From Devosia lacusdianchii (lineage in GTDB: Bacteria; Pseudomonadota; Alphaproteobacteria; Rhizobiales; Devosiaceae): a stretch of 64,000 nt of DNA. Position 1 is the first letter of the stretch. Each line of letters begins with the position of its first letter. The stretch is from the NCBI RefSeq assembly GCF_022429625.1, contig NZ_CP092483.1:1488001-1552000 (forward strand), read 5' to 3'. Made by a program: the position numbers and the translations under genes. The notes beneath the pieces were generated by a model. The model was not told the origin of the DNA and did not search any database. It saw only the letters and a list, made by a program, of their open reading frames with translations. Below, one piece after another: positions 18,601 to 25,341 of the stretch.

Positions 18601-19749
18601 GTAGTCGAACTCCCCGACGGTGCGGCGCTCGACGACTATGACGTCAGCGATGAGGGCGGTGTGGTGACCATGACCAGCCCCACCCACTCCGTCACCTTCA
18701 CCACCGAAGGCGGCGCCATGCCTCACATTGTCGAATACGGCGATGATGACGACGACGATGATGATGACGACAATCACGGTGGCGGTGACTGCGACAACGA
18801 TGAAGACGATGACGATGACGACGGTGGCAACCATCACACGGGCTCCGGCCCGGTCATCGGGACGCCCCAGGACGATGTCCTCATGGGGACCTCCGGCGGC
18901 GACCTGGTCTTCGGCTTCGCCGGCACGGACTACATCGTTGCAGGTGCAGGCGCCGACATTGTCCGCTCTGGTGCCGGTGGCGACTTCGTCGACGGTGGCG
19001 AGGGGCGCGACGTGATCTTCGGCGATGCCGATGATGACGACCTGTTCGGCGGCGATGACGACGACATGATCTATGGCGATGACGGCAACGATCGCGTCTT
19101 CGGCGACGATGGCAACGATCTGCTCGATGCCGGCGCCGGCAATGACTCGGTCTTCGGCGGCAACGGCAACGACGTGTTCGTTGGCTCGCTCAACGACGGC
19201 AACGACAGCTACCACGGCGGTGACGTTTCGGCCGACGCCGGCAATGACACCCTCGACCTGGGCTTCCTGACTGCCGCTGTGGCGGTGAGCCTGGGAACCG
19301 GCGTGGGCGGTCGCGGCAGCGCGGTCAGCACCCAGAGCGGCACTGACGCCCTATGGGGCATCGAAAATGTCACCACCGGCTCCGGCGACGATCAGATTAC
19401 CATGAGCAGCGCCGTCAACGTGGTTGATGGCGGCCAGGGCGAGGATGTCTTCATCTTCGGCTCGGCCGGCGAGGCTCACGGTGACACGATCCGCGGCTTC
19501 GAGGCGGGCGACAAGATCGACCTGTCAGGCATTGACGCCAACACCGGGGTCGCCGGCAACAGCGCCTTCACCCTCGAAAGCGGGCAGGCGACGACGGCTC
19601 CCGGTCAGATCGTGGTCACTCACGAGACGCGCATGGATGGGGAATATACGGTGGTATCCGGCAATACGTCCGGCAATGACAACGCCCCCGAATTCCGCAT
19701 CAGCATCTCGGGCAACCATGCCCTGACAAACGCTGACTTCAACCTCTAG
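12613..19749 (+). CDS. Giant secreted animal-type haem peroxidase with RTX calcium-binding repeats (MopA-like)
   Basis: 2378 residues. The peroxidase domain (about 100-900) shows the distal-histidine motif LFGQFFDHGLDLV (H277), catalytic Arg/Glu in GDGRANENVGL (R518, E521) followed by SEHNRL, the proximal histidine in VVYRFGHSML (H641), and NLARGRDTGVPSLN. RTX nonapeptides (GGxGxDxUx) follow from about residue 976, then a jelly-roll-like region (about 1415-1580), Ig/cadherin-like repeats (about 1585-1800), more RTX, a poly-Asp linker (about 2044-2070), and a final RTX block. The C-terminus (FEAGDKIDLSGID) is typical of type I secretion substrates. Bacterial proteins with this peroxidase-plus-RTX layout include the Mn(II)-oxidising MopA group. 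Export by the adjacent ABC/HlyD pair is inferred; the substrate is not shown by sequence. Confidence 0.88.
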   Translation: MVTYIKSDLDFILAQIKIAEDHALYTQSGGTLGKPLFGAGGSIPAYNLSLGLRTVDGTYNNLLYPERGAADNEFPEGLGTEFRTIMVPAFPGGPLVPINYTPGVDNTPGMPPGSPGDTDPGDVVDPYVRTISNLIVDQTLGNPSAILTGLQRAGIVAPENEMTVAAQITAAYEPLTDEFRAVEEAERDNAQAQAAASANPGNAALAAAAAATAAALVAAQTALDTGAGGPGGLYELLAANGIELDGPNVVITNIAPDEGLSAPFNSWFTLFGQFFDHGLDLVAKGGSGTVFIPLMPDDPLYVEGGSTNFMVLTRATLSGPGADGVMGTADDTDRPVNTTTAFVDQNQTYTSHASHQVFLRQYALNAAGDPVSTGKLIEGTNGGMATWANLKAQAADLLGIQLLDSNVGNVPLLATDQYGEFIRGPNGYPQLVTTAGLIEGNPAANGGLGVLMDDPSAIPPYTTIRTGHAFLADIAHSAVPEGLADGDIEIGLENNGPGSTPGYDNELLDAHFIAGDGRANENVGLTAVHHVFHSEHNRLVQHTKDVVLASNDLAFINEWLQVDLAALPTPAQVASLVWDGERLFQAAKFGTEMQYQHLVFEEFARKIQPNINVFLVPDGFDVTIDPSIVAEFAHVVYRFGHSMLTETIDRFDPTFTADQIGLIEGFLNPLQFQNNGTNATVDADIAAGAIIRGMTRQVGNQIDEFVTSALRNNLLGLPLDLATINLARGRDTGVPSLNSARAQFYAATNQDALLKPYTSWVDFAGHLKNEASIINFIAAYGTHALITGQTTIEGKRDAALTLITGVSVGGLAVQGDAVDFLNGTGAYSGSLGGLNDVDLWIGGLAEEIMPFGGMLGSTFNFVFEMQMEKLQSGDRFYYLQRLDGLHLFGEMENNSFAAMIMRNTDATHLPSDVFSTPGLILEVDQTKQFNDLDGNGTLESADPVGSGILTNLVIRNNPATPGTDGNYLRYTGGEHVVLGGTAGNDIMIAGIGDDTLFGDAGNDTLEGGFGNDIINGGDGDDIIKDSGGDDNIKAGSGNDVVHAGPGLDLVMGGAGQDFIFLGTDMGSEVFAGEGNDFIYGNKNAERILGNEGDDWIETGTFDGAPGDNFDEVYAHDAVNGHDVFLGDGGFDEFIAEGGDDIMVGSPGRGKMAGMSGWDWATYEDNVFGVDADLTRAIVFDENPNPPINGTLDAYEAVEGLSGSDFDDRLTGSDMLAADRAPFSTDPALTGSEGYRGSALNAEGIARIAGLQAVLGAGVTSYINGDILLGGDGSDIITGRAGDDIIDGDKSLNVRISVRANIDGTGAEIGSHETMTTLANQMFSGAINPGQLQIVREIIATGDASDIDVAVFGDIQENYTITANPDGSISVAHTTVTDGLESDGIDRVRNIEILRFADGDLVLGAPSLMLNTSVANSYVELFDTASYTAADTTGTTPWTTIWDETNDGATDSPTGGDIEINGGRLRFDENIGGGETIQRAVNLAGATSATLRFDYEDDSLDAASPGNPVENVVVEAWNGTAWNVIGTLGGSTASGDGTFVQALTPAQISASSAIRFRAEGDWEGGENFYIDNIRIDYVQPVPTPTVNYETTFTEGAAAVAIASGPSITDNDDTQMASARIVLTNAQLDDAFVIGTLPAGISSSIDLSVSGQIIVNLTGAASLAAYQAAIQAISFTNTSASPTTIDRIVTVTVNDGLLNSAPATTTINVVAVNDPPVANTDNVITNAVNEAFVVPEWVMLANDEDPEGGVLNVTGATENDGSFSIVNGATGDVTATSTNTSNHDFTYTVSDGTATDTADVDIVWDTAGELTGNAGANIIIGNAAGSTINGLGGDDIILAGGGNDTINQTGSNGGRDFVDGGAAVDTYQLNGAAGAETFVIYSRAAAETAFTGIVLNSLTEIVITRNGTVIAELNDIEEIRVNTLLVTSPPGTGGSNSGDTIQVVGDFTGTSLNFNTITIDGNAGDDTIDISSLDSAHRIVFRSNGGHDTIIGTLRPQDVVELPDGAALDDYDVSDEGGVVTMTSPTHSVTFTTEGGAMPHIVEYGDDDDDDDDDDNHGGGDCDNDEDDDDDDGGNHHTGSGPVIGTPQDDVLMGTSGGDLVFGFAGTDYIVAGAGADIVRSGAGGDFVDGGEGRDVIFGDADDDDLFGGDDDDMIYGDDGNDRVFGDDGNDLLDAGAGNDSVFGGNGNDVFVGSLNDGNDSYHGGDVSADAGNDTLDLGFLTAAVAVSLGTGVGGRGSAVSTQSGTDALWGIENVTTGSGDDQITMSSAVNVVDGGQGEDVFIFGSAGEAHGDTIRGFEAGDKIDLSGIDANTGVAGNSAFTLESGQATTAPGQIVVTHETRMDGEYTVVSGNTSGNDNAPEFRISISGNHALTNADFNL
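15540..15790 (+). repeat. RTX repeat block 1 of the peroxidase
   Basis: Tandem 27-bp coding repeats giving GGxGNDxUx-type nonapeptides (GNDIMIAGIGDDTLFGDAG and following), which bind calcium as a beta-roll. Further short RTX clusters in the same gene lie near 16400-16480 and 18030-18170. The DNA-level periodicity is coding, not CRISPR. Confidence 0.9.
18742..18835 (+). repeat. Poly-aspartate linker in the RTX peroxidase
   Basis: Runs of GAT/GAC codons give about ten consecutive Asp, a short Gly/Asn/His spacer, then a second Asp run. A very similar Asp-rich linker occurs in the second RTX protein near 22105-22165. Confidence 0.9.
18850..19200 (+). repeat. RTX repeat block at the C-terminal end of the peroxidase
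   Basis: Consecutive nonapeptides (GTSGGDLVFGFAGTDY through GGNGNDVFVG) directly precede the C-terminal secretion region. This placement is standard for type I substrates. Confidence 0.9.
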
Positions 19750-19759
19750 GCCTCCAACT

Positions 19760-19788
19760 CCCGGCCGGTGTCTCACCGGCCGGGTTTT
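19760..19788 (+). terminator. Hairpin terminator between the peroxidase gene and its exporter genes
   Basis: A perfect 11-bp stem (19760-19770 with 19774-19784), 3-nt loop TCT and a following TTTT. It begins 10 bp after the stop codon and lies 32 bp before the exporter start, so it could act as a partial terminator giving more substrate than transporter mRNA. Confidence 0.8.
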
Positions 19789-19820
19789 CAGCTTAGCAAT
19801 CAATCCGGGGGTCTAGGGTC

Positions 19821-21569
19821 GTGGCACAGACAAAGGCGTTGGCGGAACATCGCGGCGACGAGATGTTGCGCAAGGAATTCAAGGGCGTTGCTGTATTCCT
19901 GTTCTGGATATCCGGCATCATCAATGTTCTGGCCCTGACGGGCTCGTTCTACATGCTGCAGATCTACGATAGAGCGCTGACCAGCGGCAGCATTCCGACC
20001 CTGGCGGCTCTGTCGATCCTGGTGATCGGCCTCTACCTCTTCCAGGGCGTGTTCGACATTGTTCGCACACAACTGCTCGTGCGCGTTGGCGCGCGCTTCG
20101 ATCGCATGCTGGCGCCGATCGCCCACCGTGTGAGCGTCGACATGCCTCGCTTCGGCTTTTCCACCGGCGAAGCCCTCGAGCGTGGACGTGATGTCGATAC
20201 CATCCGCTCCTTCATGGGCAGCCAGGGCCCCGTGGCCCTCTTCGATTTGCCATGGGTCCCGCTCTACGTGCTGTTCGTCTACTTCCTGCATCCCATGCTC
20301 GGCGCCCTCACCCTGGGTGGTGCGATAACGCTGACGCTGCTGACGGTGTGGACCGAACTCAAGTCCCGCAAGCTGGCCTCGGCATCCCAACAAGCCTTCC
20401 TGTCGCGCAACGCGGTCGCTGACTCCAATGCCCGCAACGCCGATATCATCAAGGCGATGGGTTTTTCCGCCCGCGCCGTCGCCCGGTTCAATGAGGCCAA
20501 TCAGGATCACCTGACCCTGCAGACCAGGGCCAGCGACGTCATAGGGACCTTCGGCGCGTTCTCCCGCGTGTTGCGCATGGTGCTGCAATCGGCATTGCTC
20601 GGGCTGGGTGCCTATCTGGCGATCCAGGGGCAGATGTCCGCGGGCGCCATCATCGCCATTTCTGTCGCTTCCTCCCGTGCACTTGCGCCGATCGATATGG
20701 CGATCGCCAATTGGAAGGGCGTGGTCGCGGCGCGGCAAGCCTTCAAGCGCCTGCGTGACACTATGGTTGCCCTCTCCGGCCTGACCAAGCCACTTGACCT
20801 GCCGGCGCCAGCCAAGTCGCTCAAGGTCGACAAGATCACCGTGGCTGCTCCCGGATCAGGCCGCGTCCTGCTGACCGAAGTCGGCTTCGAGCTGAAGGCG
20901 GGACAGGCCGTCGGTGTCATCGGTCCCAGCGGGGGCGGCAAGACCACCCTCGTTCGCGCCCTGACCGGCATATGGCCGACCCTGCGTGGCGCTATCCGCC
21001 TAGACGACGCCGATCTGACCCAGTGGGATGAAGACAAGATCGGTCAATACGTCGGCTACCTGCCGCAGGACGTAGCCCTGTTGGATGCCACCATCGTCGA
21101 GAACATTACCCGTCTCGCCCCTGATCGCGATGCCCGTGCCATCGTTGCCGCCACTAGGGCGGCTGGCGTGCATGAGATGATCGTCCGGCTCCCGGATGGT
21201 TATGACACCCAACTCGGCCCTATGGGCACCGCGCTTTCCGCCGGTCAGCGCCAGCGCATCGGCCTTGCGCGCGCGCTCTACGGCGATCCTTTCCTCGTCA
21301 TCATGGACGAGCCGAACGCGTTTCTCGATGCCGAAGGCGAGCAGGCGCTCAACCTGGCGATCCGCCAGATCAGGGCACGCGGCGGCATCGCCGTCGTAGT
21401 CGCCCATCGCCCCAGCATCCTCGCCGAGGTCGACATGGTTGCCGTCCTCCAGAACGGCAAACTGACCGCGTTCGGGCCGAAGGACGAAATCGTCGCGGGC
21501 CAGCGGCAAGCCAATTTCAACGCCCCCAAGGTCGTCGAGCCGCGCATGGAAGCGGGAGAACCGGCATGA
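19821..21569 (+). CDS. Type I secretion ABC exporter (PrtD/RsaD family)
   Basis: 582 residues. The membrane domain covers about residues 25-300, with GSFYMLQIYDRALTSGSIPTL, a motif typical of the PrtD family. The nucleotide-binding domain has Walker A GPSGGGKTT (about 368-376), signature LSAGQRQRIGLARAL, Walker B LVIMDEPN and the H-loop VVAHRP. There is no N-terminal peptidase domain, as expected for exporters of RTX substrates with uncleaved C-terminal signals. It overlaps the next gene by 4 bp (ATGA). It is the inferred exporter of both RTX proteins. A TolC-like outer-membrane partner is not in the window. Confidence 0.93.
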   Translation: MAQTKALAEHRGDEMLRKEFKGVAVFLFWISGIINVLALTGSFYMLQIYDRALTSGSIPTLAALSILVIGLYLFQGVFDIVRTQLLVRVGARFDRMLAPIAHRVSVDMPRFGFSTGEALERGRDVDTIRSFMGSQGPVALFDLPWVPLYVLFVYFLHPMLGALTLGGAITLTLLTVWTELKSRKLASASQQAFLSRNAVADSNARNADIIKAMGFSARAVARFNEANQDHLTLQTRASDVIGTFGAFSRVLRMVLQSALLGLGAYLAIQGQMSAGAIIAISVASSRALAPIDMAIANWKGVVAARQAFKRLRDTMVALSGLTKPLDLPAPAKSLKVDKITVAAPGSGRVLLTEVGFELKAGQAVGVIGPSGGGKTTLVRALTGIWPTLRGAIRLDDADLTQWDEDKIGQYVGYLPQDVALLDATIVENITRLAPDRDARAIVAATRAAGVHEMIVRLPDGYDTQLGPMGTALSAGQRQRIGLARALYGDPFLVIMDEPNAFLDAEGEQALNLAIRQIRARGGIAVVVAHRPSILAEVDMVAVLQNGKLTAFGPKDEIVAGQRQANFNAPKVVEPRMEAGEPA

Positions 21570-23842
21570 TCATCGAAGCCAAGGCCAATCGCGAATCCGC
21601 CCCGCCGGTCGATCCCGCCAAGCGGTTCGACCTCAATAAGCCGGAGCGGGAGTCGAGGGTACCGTTATTCGTAGCGCTACTGATCGCCGGCGTCGGCGCC
21701 TTCATCAAGAGCGCCTTTCCAGCAATGTCGCAGAGTGGAACCGACCCCTCGCAAGGGGGTGACAGCGCGGCACCCGGCAATCAGGAAGCACCACGTGCCG
21801 GTCGCGCCGTTTCTGGCAACCCCGTTGATCCCGTGACCACGGGCAGCATCGGCAATGACGATCCGGACAATGCCATCGGTCATTCGGTCGCCTGGCCAAA
21901 GGGCTTCGTCATGCCCGATGCCGTGGCGATCGCCTATGCGACGCCGTTCGAGGTTTTCGGGCCGAACATTGCCCCGTTCTTCCCGGCGGCCTTCGGCTAT
22001 CGGCCGGAGAACGACAACGCTCCCGTCAGTGTGCCGGCGGACGAACCTCTGGCATCCATCGCCGCTGATCCCAATCAGCCTCTGCCGTCTCCGGCCGACA
22101 ATGACGATGAGCCGGATGACGATGATGATGACGATGACAACGACGATGACGACGACGATACCCCGGACCAGGGCAATCGCGCCCCCATTACCATGGGGTC
22201 GGTTCGCCTGAACGACGTTTTTGCCGGCCAGGTCGTCTTGATTGGTCTCTCGCAACTGCTGTTCGGCACCATCGATCCGGACGGCGACATCCTGACCATC
22301 AACGACATCACGCTGACCGGTGGCACGCTCGTTCAAACGGCGGCGGGCTGGTCGTTTGCGACCGTGCCCGGAATGCTCGGCATCGTCACCTTCACCTACA
22401 ATATCAGCGACGGGCTGGTGGAGATCGTCCAGACGGCGACGCTTCAGGTGGTGCGCAATACCGTGCTCCTGACGCCGCACGACGACGTGTTCGTGGGCAC
22501 GCCGTGGGACGACGATATCGACGCGTTGGCCGGTGACGATATCGTCGATGCCCGAGCCGGCAACGACACTGTGGTCGGTGGTCTTGGCAATGATCACATC
22601 AATGGCGGCGACGGTGACGACGAGCTGTTTGGCGGCCTAGGCGACGACGCCATCTTCGGCGGCCGGGGCAACGATATCATCGGCGGCGGCGAAGGCGACG
22701 ACAGGCTCTTCGGCGACGAGGGCAATGACGTCATCGATGGCAACGAGGGCAACGACACCCTGATGGGTGGCGCTGGCGACGACATCCTTGATGGCGGCGA
22801 CGGCGACGACCTTGTCGAGGGTGAGGATGGCGCTGATATCGCCTATGGTGCAGCCGGAAATGACGTCATGACCGGCGGTGCTGGTGACGACGTCCTCGAT
22901 GGCGGAGAAGGTGACGACGATCTCTCTGGCGGCGACGGCGACGACATGCTGGTCGCCGATGCCGGCGATGACGTGGCGCGAGGCGATGCCGGCAACGACA
23001 CCATTGAGGGCCACTCAGGCAGTGACACCCTGATAGGCGGTCTCGGTGACGACCTTATGGATGGCGGCGAGGGCGACGACACTCTCCGTGGCGACGATGG
23101 GGACGACACAATTCTCGCCGGAGCGGGCGACGATACGGCCTGGGGCGGCGAAGGCAATGACCAGCTCTTCGGTGAGGACGGCGACGACGAACTCTATGGC
23201 GACGCTGGCGACGACCACATTTCCGGCGGCGTCGGAGACGACGAGCTTTATGGCAGCCTGGGCAACGACACTTTCTCGGGTGACGCCGGCTATGACGAGA
23301 TCGACGGCGGCGTCGGCTACGATATCCTCGATTATGCCCAGACCTCGGCCGACCTCTACATTCACGTTGACGACGGCATCGCAGCCAGTCTCGAAGTCGA
23401 TGAGGACCTGTTCGAAAACATCGAGGAGATTATCGGCGGGCGCGGCGACGACACTTTCGTCGTCGGCACGACGGCGACCGTGATGGCCGGCGGCGAAGGG
23501 CAGGACCTGTTCATCTTCACCGTCAACGACGCCGCAATGAGCGAGCAGATCGTCCAGCAGATCATGGACTTCGTCGTCGGTGACCGCATTCACGTCGCCG
23601 ATTACGAGATTTCGCACTGGAACGACGCCGCTCAGGACGAGCAGCAGCGCTTCGAAGAGCTCTACGACGCTCTCGAGGAAGGCTTTGAGTCCGACCTGCC
23701 GATCCGCGTCCGACACGCTTTCTATGACGACATGGATCACACCATCATCGAGGCGGACATCGACCGCAACGACTTCTACGAGCTCGCCATCGTTCTCGAT
23801 GGTGTCGCCGCGCCCTTGGGCATCGGCAATCATTTCGCCTGA
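21566..23842 (+). CDS. Second RTX calcium-binding protein with N-terminal membrane helix
   Basis: 758 residues. A positively charged start is followed by one hydrophobic helix (about 32-49), a Pro/Asp-rich stretch and a poly-Asp linker (about 180-205) like that of the peroxidase. Then come a cadherin/Ig-like domain (about 212-300), about fifteen or more RTX nonapeptides (about 305-590), and a C-terminal region with an FVVGDRIHVADYE-type motif. The gene is encoded between the ABC exporter (4-bp overlap) and the HlyD adaptor (24-bp gap), so it belongs to the secretion operon. A membrane helix at the N-terminus is unusual for a type I substrate. It may be an adhesin held in the envelope or an accessory factor; its function is not known. 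Confidence 0.8.
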   Translation: MIIEAKANRESAPPVDPAKRFDLNKPERESRVPLFVALLIAGVGAFIKSAFPAMSQSGTDPSQGGDSAAPGNQEAPRAGRAVSGNPVDPVTTGSIGNDDPDNAIGHSVAWPKGFVMPDAVAIAYATPFEVFGPNIAPFFPAAFGYRPENDNAPVSVPADEPLASIAADPNQPLPSPADNDDEPDDDDDDDDNDDDDDDTPDQGNRAPITMGSVRLNDVFAGQVVLIGLSQLLFGTIDPDGDILTINDITLTGGTLVQTAAGWSFATVPGMLGIVTFTYNISDGLVEIVQTATLQVVRNTVLLTPHDDVFVGTPWDDDIDALAGDDIVDARAGNDTVVGGLGNDHINGGDGDDELFGGLGDDAIFGGRGNDIIGGGEGDDRLFGDEGNDVIDGNEGNDTLMGGAGDDILDGGDGDDLVEGEDGADIAYGAAGNDVMTGGAGDDVLDGGEGDDDLSGGDGDDMLVADAGDDVARGDAGNDTIEGHSGSDTLIGGLGDDLMDGGEGDDTLRGDDGDDTILAGAGDDTAWGGEGNDQLFGEDGDDELYGDAGDDHISGGVGDDELYGSLGNDTFSGDAGYDEIDGGVGYDILDYAQTSADLYIHVDDGIAASLEVDEDLFENIEEIIGGRGDDTFVVGTTATVMAGGEGQDLFIFTVNDAAMSEQIVQQIMDFVVGDRIHVADYEISHWNDAAQDEQQRFEELYDALEEGFESDLPIRVRHAFYDDMDHTIIEADIDRNDFYELAIVLDGVAAPLGIGNHFA

Positions 23843-23866
23843 CGGGACGACCAGGGAGTTCAGTTT

Positions 23867-25207
23867 ATGAGTACAATGGATATCGGCATGCCCTACGCGC
23901 GCGCTGGCAAGGGACGGCCCGTCAAGCAATCCGATTTTGGGCTACGGGGCAGGGTGGTCGTCGGCAGCGTCGCCGCGGTGTTGCTGTTGGGCGGTATCGG
24001 CGGTTGGGCGGCGACGGCAAAGCTGTCGGGCGCAGTCATTTCCAGTGGCACCGTGCTGGTTGAGGATAGCCTGAAGGTTCTTCAGCATCCCGATGGCGGC
24101 ATCGTTAGAGCCATCGAGGTGCGCAAGGGCCAGGATGTCTTGCAAGGCCAGGTCCTGCTGCGGCTCGACGATGTTCAGATCCGTACCGAACAGGCGATCC
24201 TGACCGGGCAATTGGCCGAGTTCGTTGCGCGTCGCGCGCGGCTCGAAGCCGAGCGCGACGGCCTGACGGCCATTACATTTCCCGATGGCTACCTCGACCA
24301 ATATCCCAATGCCGCGCAGATTTTGCAGGGCGAGCAGCAATTGTTCGACAGCATGGTTCGCAACCGCGCGTCGCGGCGCGAACAGCTCGAGTCGCAGGTC
24401 GATCAGCTCCGCAAGGAAATCATCGGCCTGGACTTTCAGGCCTCAGCCCTCGAGCGCGAGATGGTACTGCTGCAGGAAGAGCGCGCGCGCATGGGGTCGC
24501 TGGCCGAAAAGGGCCTGATGGAAACCACCAGGATAAATGCCACCGATCGCGAACTGGCCCGCATGATGGGCAGCCAGGGCGAGGTAACGGCAAATATCGC
24601 GCGCTCGAATGCCCGCATCGGCGAGATTCAGGTGCAAATCCTGGCCATCGACGAACTGGCCTATACCGAGGCTCAGCGCGAGCTTCGCCAACTCGATGCG
24701 ACGATCGCGGAACTCCAAAACCGGCTGGCGGAGGTGACCGACCGTCTGGCCCGCACCGAAATCCGCTCGCCGGTCTCCGGCGTGATCAACGAGCTCACCG
24801 TGACGACGCTCGGCGGGGTCATCAGCCCCGCCGAGCGGTTGATGACCATCGTCCCCGATGACGCCGATCTCAAGATCGAATTCCGGGTACAGATTAACGA
24901 CATTGACCAGATCGAGGTCGGCCAACCCGCCAAGCTCCGCTTCAGCGCCTTCGACCAGCGGACGACGCCGGAAATCGACGCAACGATCTCGCGAGTCTCG
25001 GCTGCGGCGACCAGCGATGCCACCACCGGTCAGAGCTTCTATCTGGCCGAGGCCGAAGTCGCCGGCGACCTTTCCGTACTTGGCGATCGTGGCCTCGTGC
25101 CCGGTATGCCAGTCGAAGTTTTTGTTCAGACGCGAGAACAGGTTGCTATCTCTTACTTCCTAAAACCTTTTACCGATCAGGTTACGAGAGCCTTCCGCGA
25201 AGAGTAG
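23867..25207 (+). CDS. HlyD-family periplasmic adaptor of the type I secretion system
   Basis: 446 residues. A cytoplasmic N-terminus is followed by one membrane helix (about 30-49), a biotinyl-lipoyl-like half motif (GTVLVEDSLKVLQHPDGGIV), a long coiled-coil hairpin (about 115-285, with IRTEQAILTGQLAEFVARRA and ELRQLDATIAELQNRLAEV), the second lipoyl half (RTEIRSPVSGVINELTV) and a beta-barrel. This is the PrtE/HlyD layout linking the ABC exporter to an outer-membrane channel. It is the last gene of the operon; no hairpin terminator is evident after it. Confidence 0.92.
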   Translation: MSTMDIGMPYARAGKGRPVKQSDFGLRGRVVVGSVAAVLLLGGIGGWAATAKLSGAVISSGTVLVEDSLKVLQHPDGGIVRAIEVRKGQDVLQGQVLLRLDDVQIRTEQAILTGQLAEFVARRARLEAERDGLTAITFPDGYLDQYPNAAQILQGEQQLFDSMVRNRASRREQLESQVDQLRKEIIGLDFQASALEREMVLLQEERARMGSLAEKGLMETTRINATDRELARMMGSQGEVTANIARSNARIGEIQVQILAIDELAYTEAQRELRQLDATIAELQNRLAEVTDRLARTEIRSPVSGVINELTVTTLGGVISPAERLMTIVPDDADLKIEFRVQINDIDQIEVGQPAKLRFSAFDQRTTPEIDATISRVSAAATSDATTGQSFYLAEAEVAGDLSVLGDRGLVPGMPVEVFVQTREQVAISYFLKPFTDQVTRAFREE

Positions 25208-25319
25208 GTGTGTCAATTTTCTTGACGCAGCCAAGCACATTAATCAATTTTCCATTTCGTGAATTTACGGAGTGTTAATTAAGAAGTAGGGTTGTCTAAG
25301 TTGAATTTGGGCAGGGGTC

Positions 25320-25335
25320 GCAGCAATTTTGCTGC
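25320..25335 (+). promoter_or_regulatory. Hairpin directly before the response regulator start codon
   Basis: GCAGCA-ATTT-TGCTGC is a perfect 6-bp stem with a 4-nt loop ending 6 bp before the ATG at 25342. It occupies the place of the ribosome site, and no Shine-Dalgarno sequence is visible nearby. It could be a translational control element or a protein-binding palindrome. The region 25208-25319 is AT-rich and is probably the promoter. Confidence 0.5.
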
Positions 25336-25341
25336 AATAAA

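Noticed and set aside
17416..19215. A 599-codon leftward frame opposite the RTX peroxidase
   Set aside because: Its valine/isoleucine-rich repeats are the reverse translation of RTX and poly-Asp codons. The + strand frame has a haem peroxidase domain and a full secretion context.
22480..23330. Short-period DNA repeats considered as a CRISPR array (also 15540-15790)
   Set aside because: Units are about 27 bp with no unique spacers, lie in frame inside genes, and translate to RTX nonapeptides.
25222..25250. TTGACG followed by TAATCA as a sigma-70 promoter for the 25342 regulator
   Set aside because: The spacing between the hexamers is about 13 bp, too short, and no better -10 is clear.
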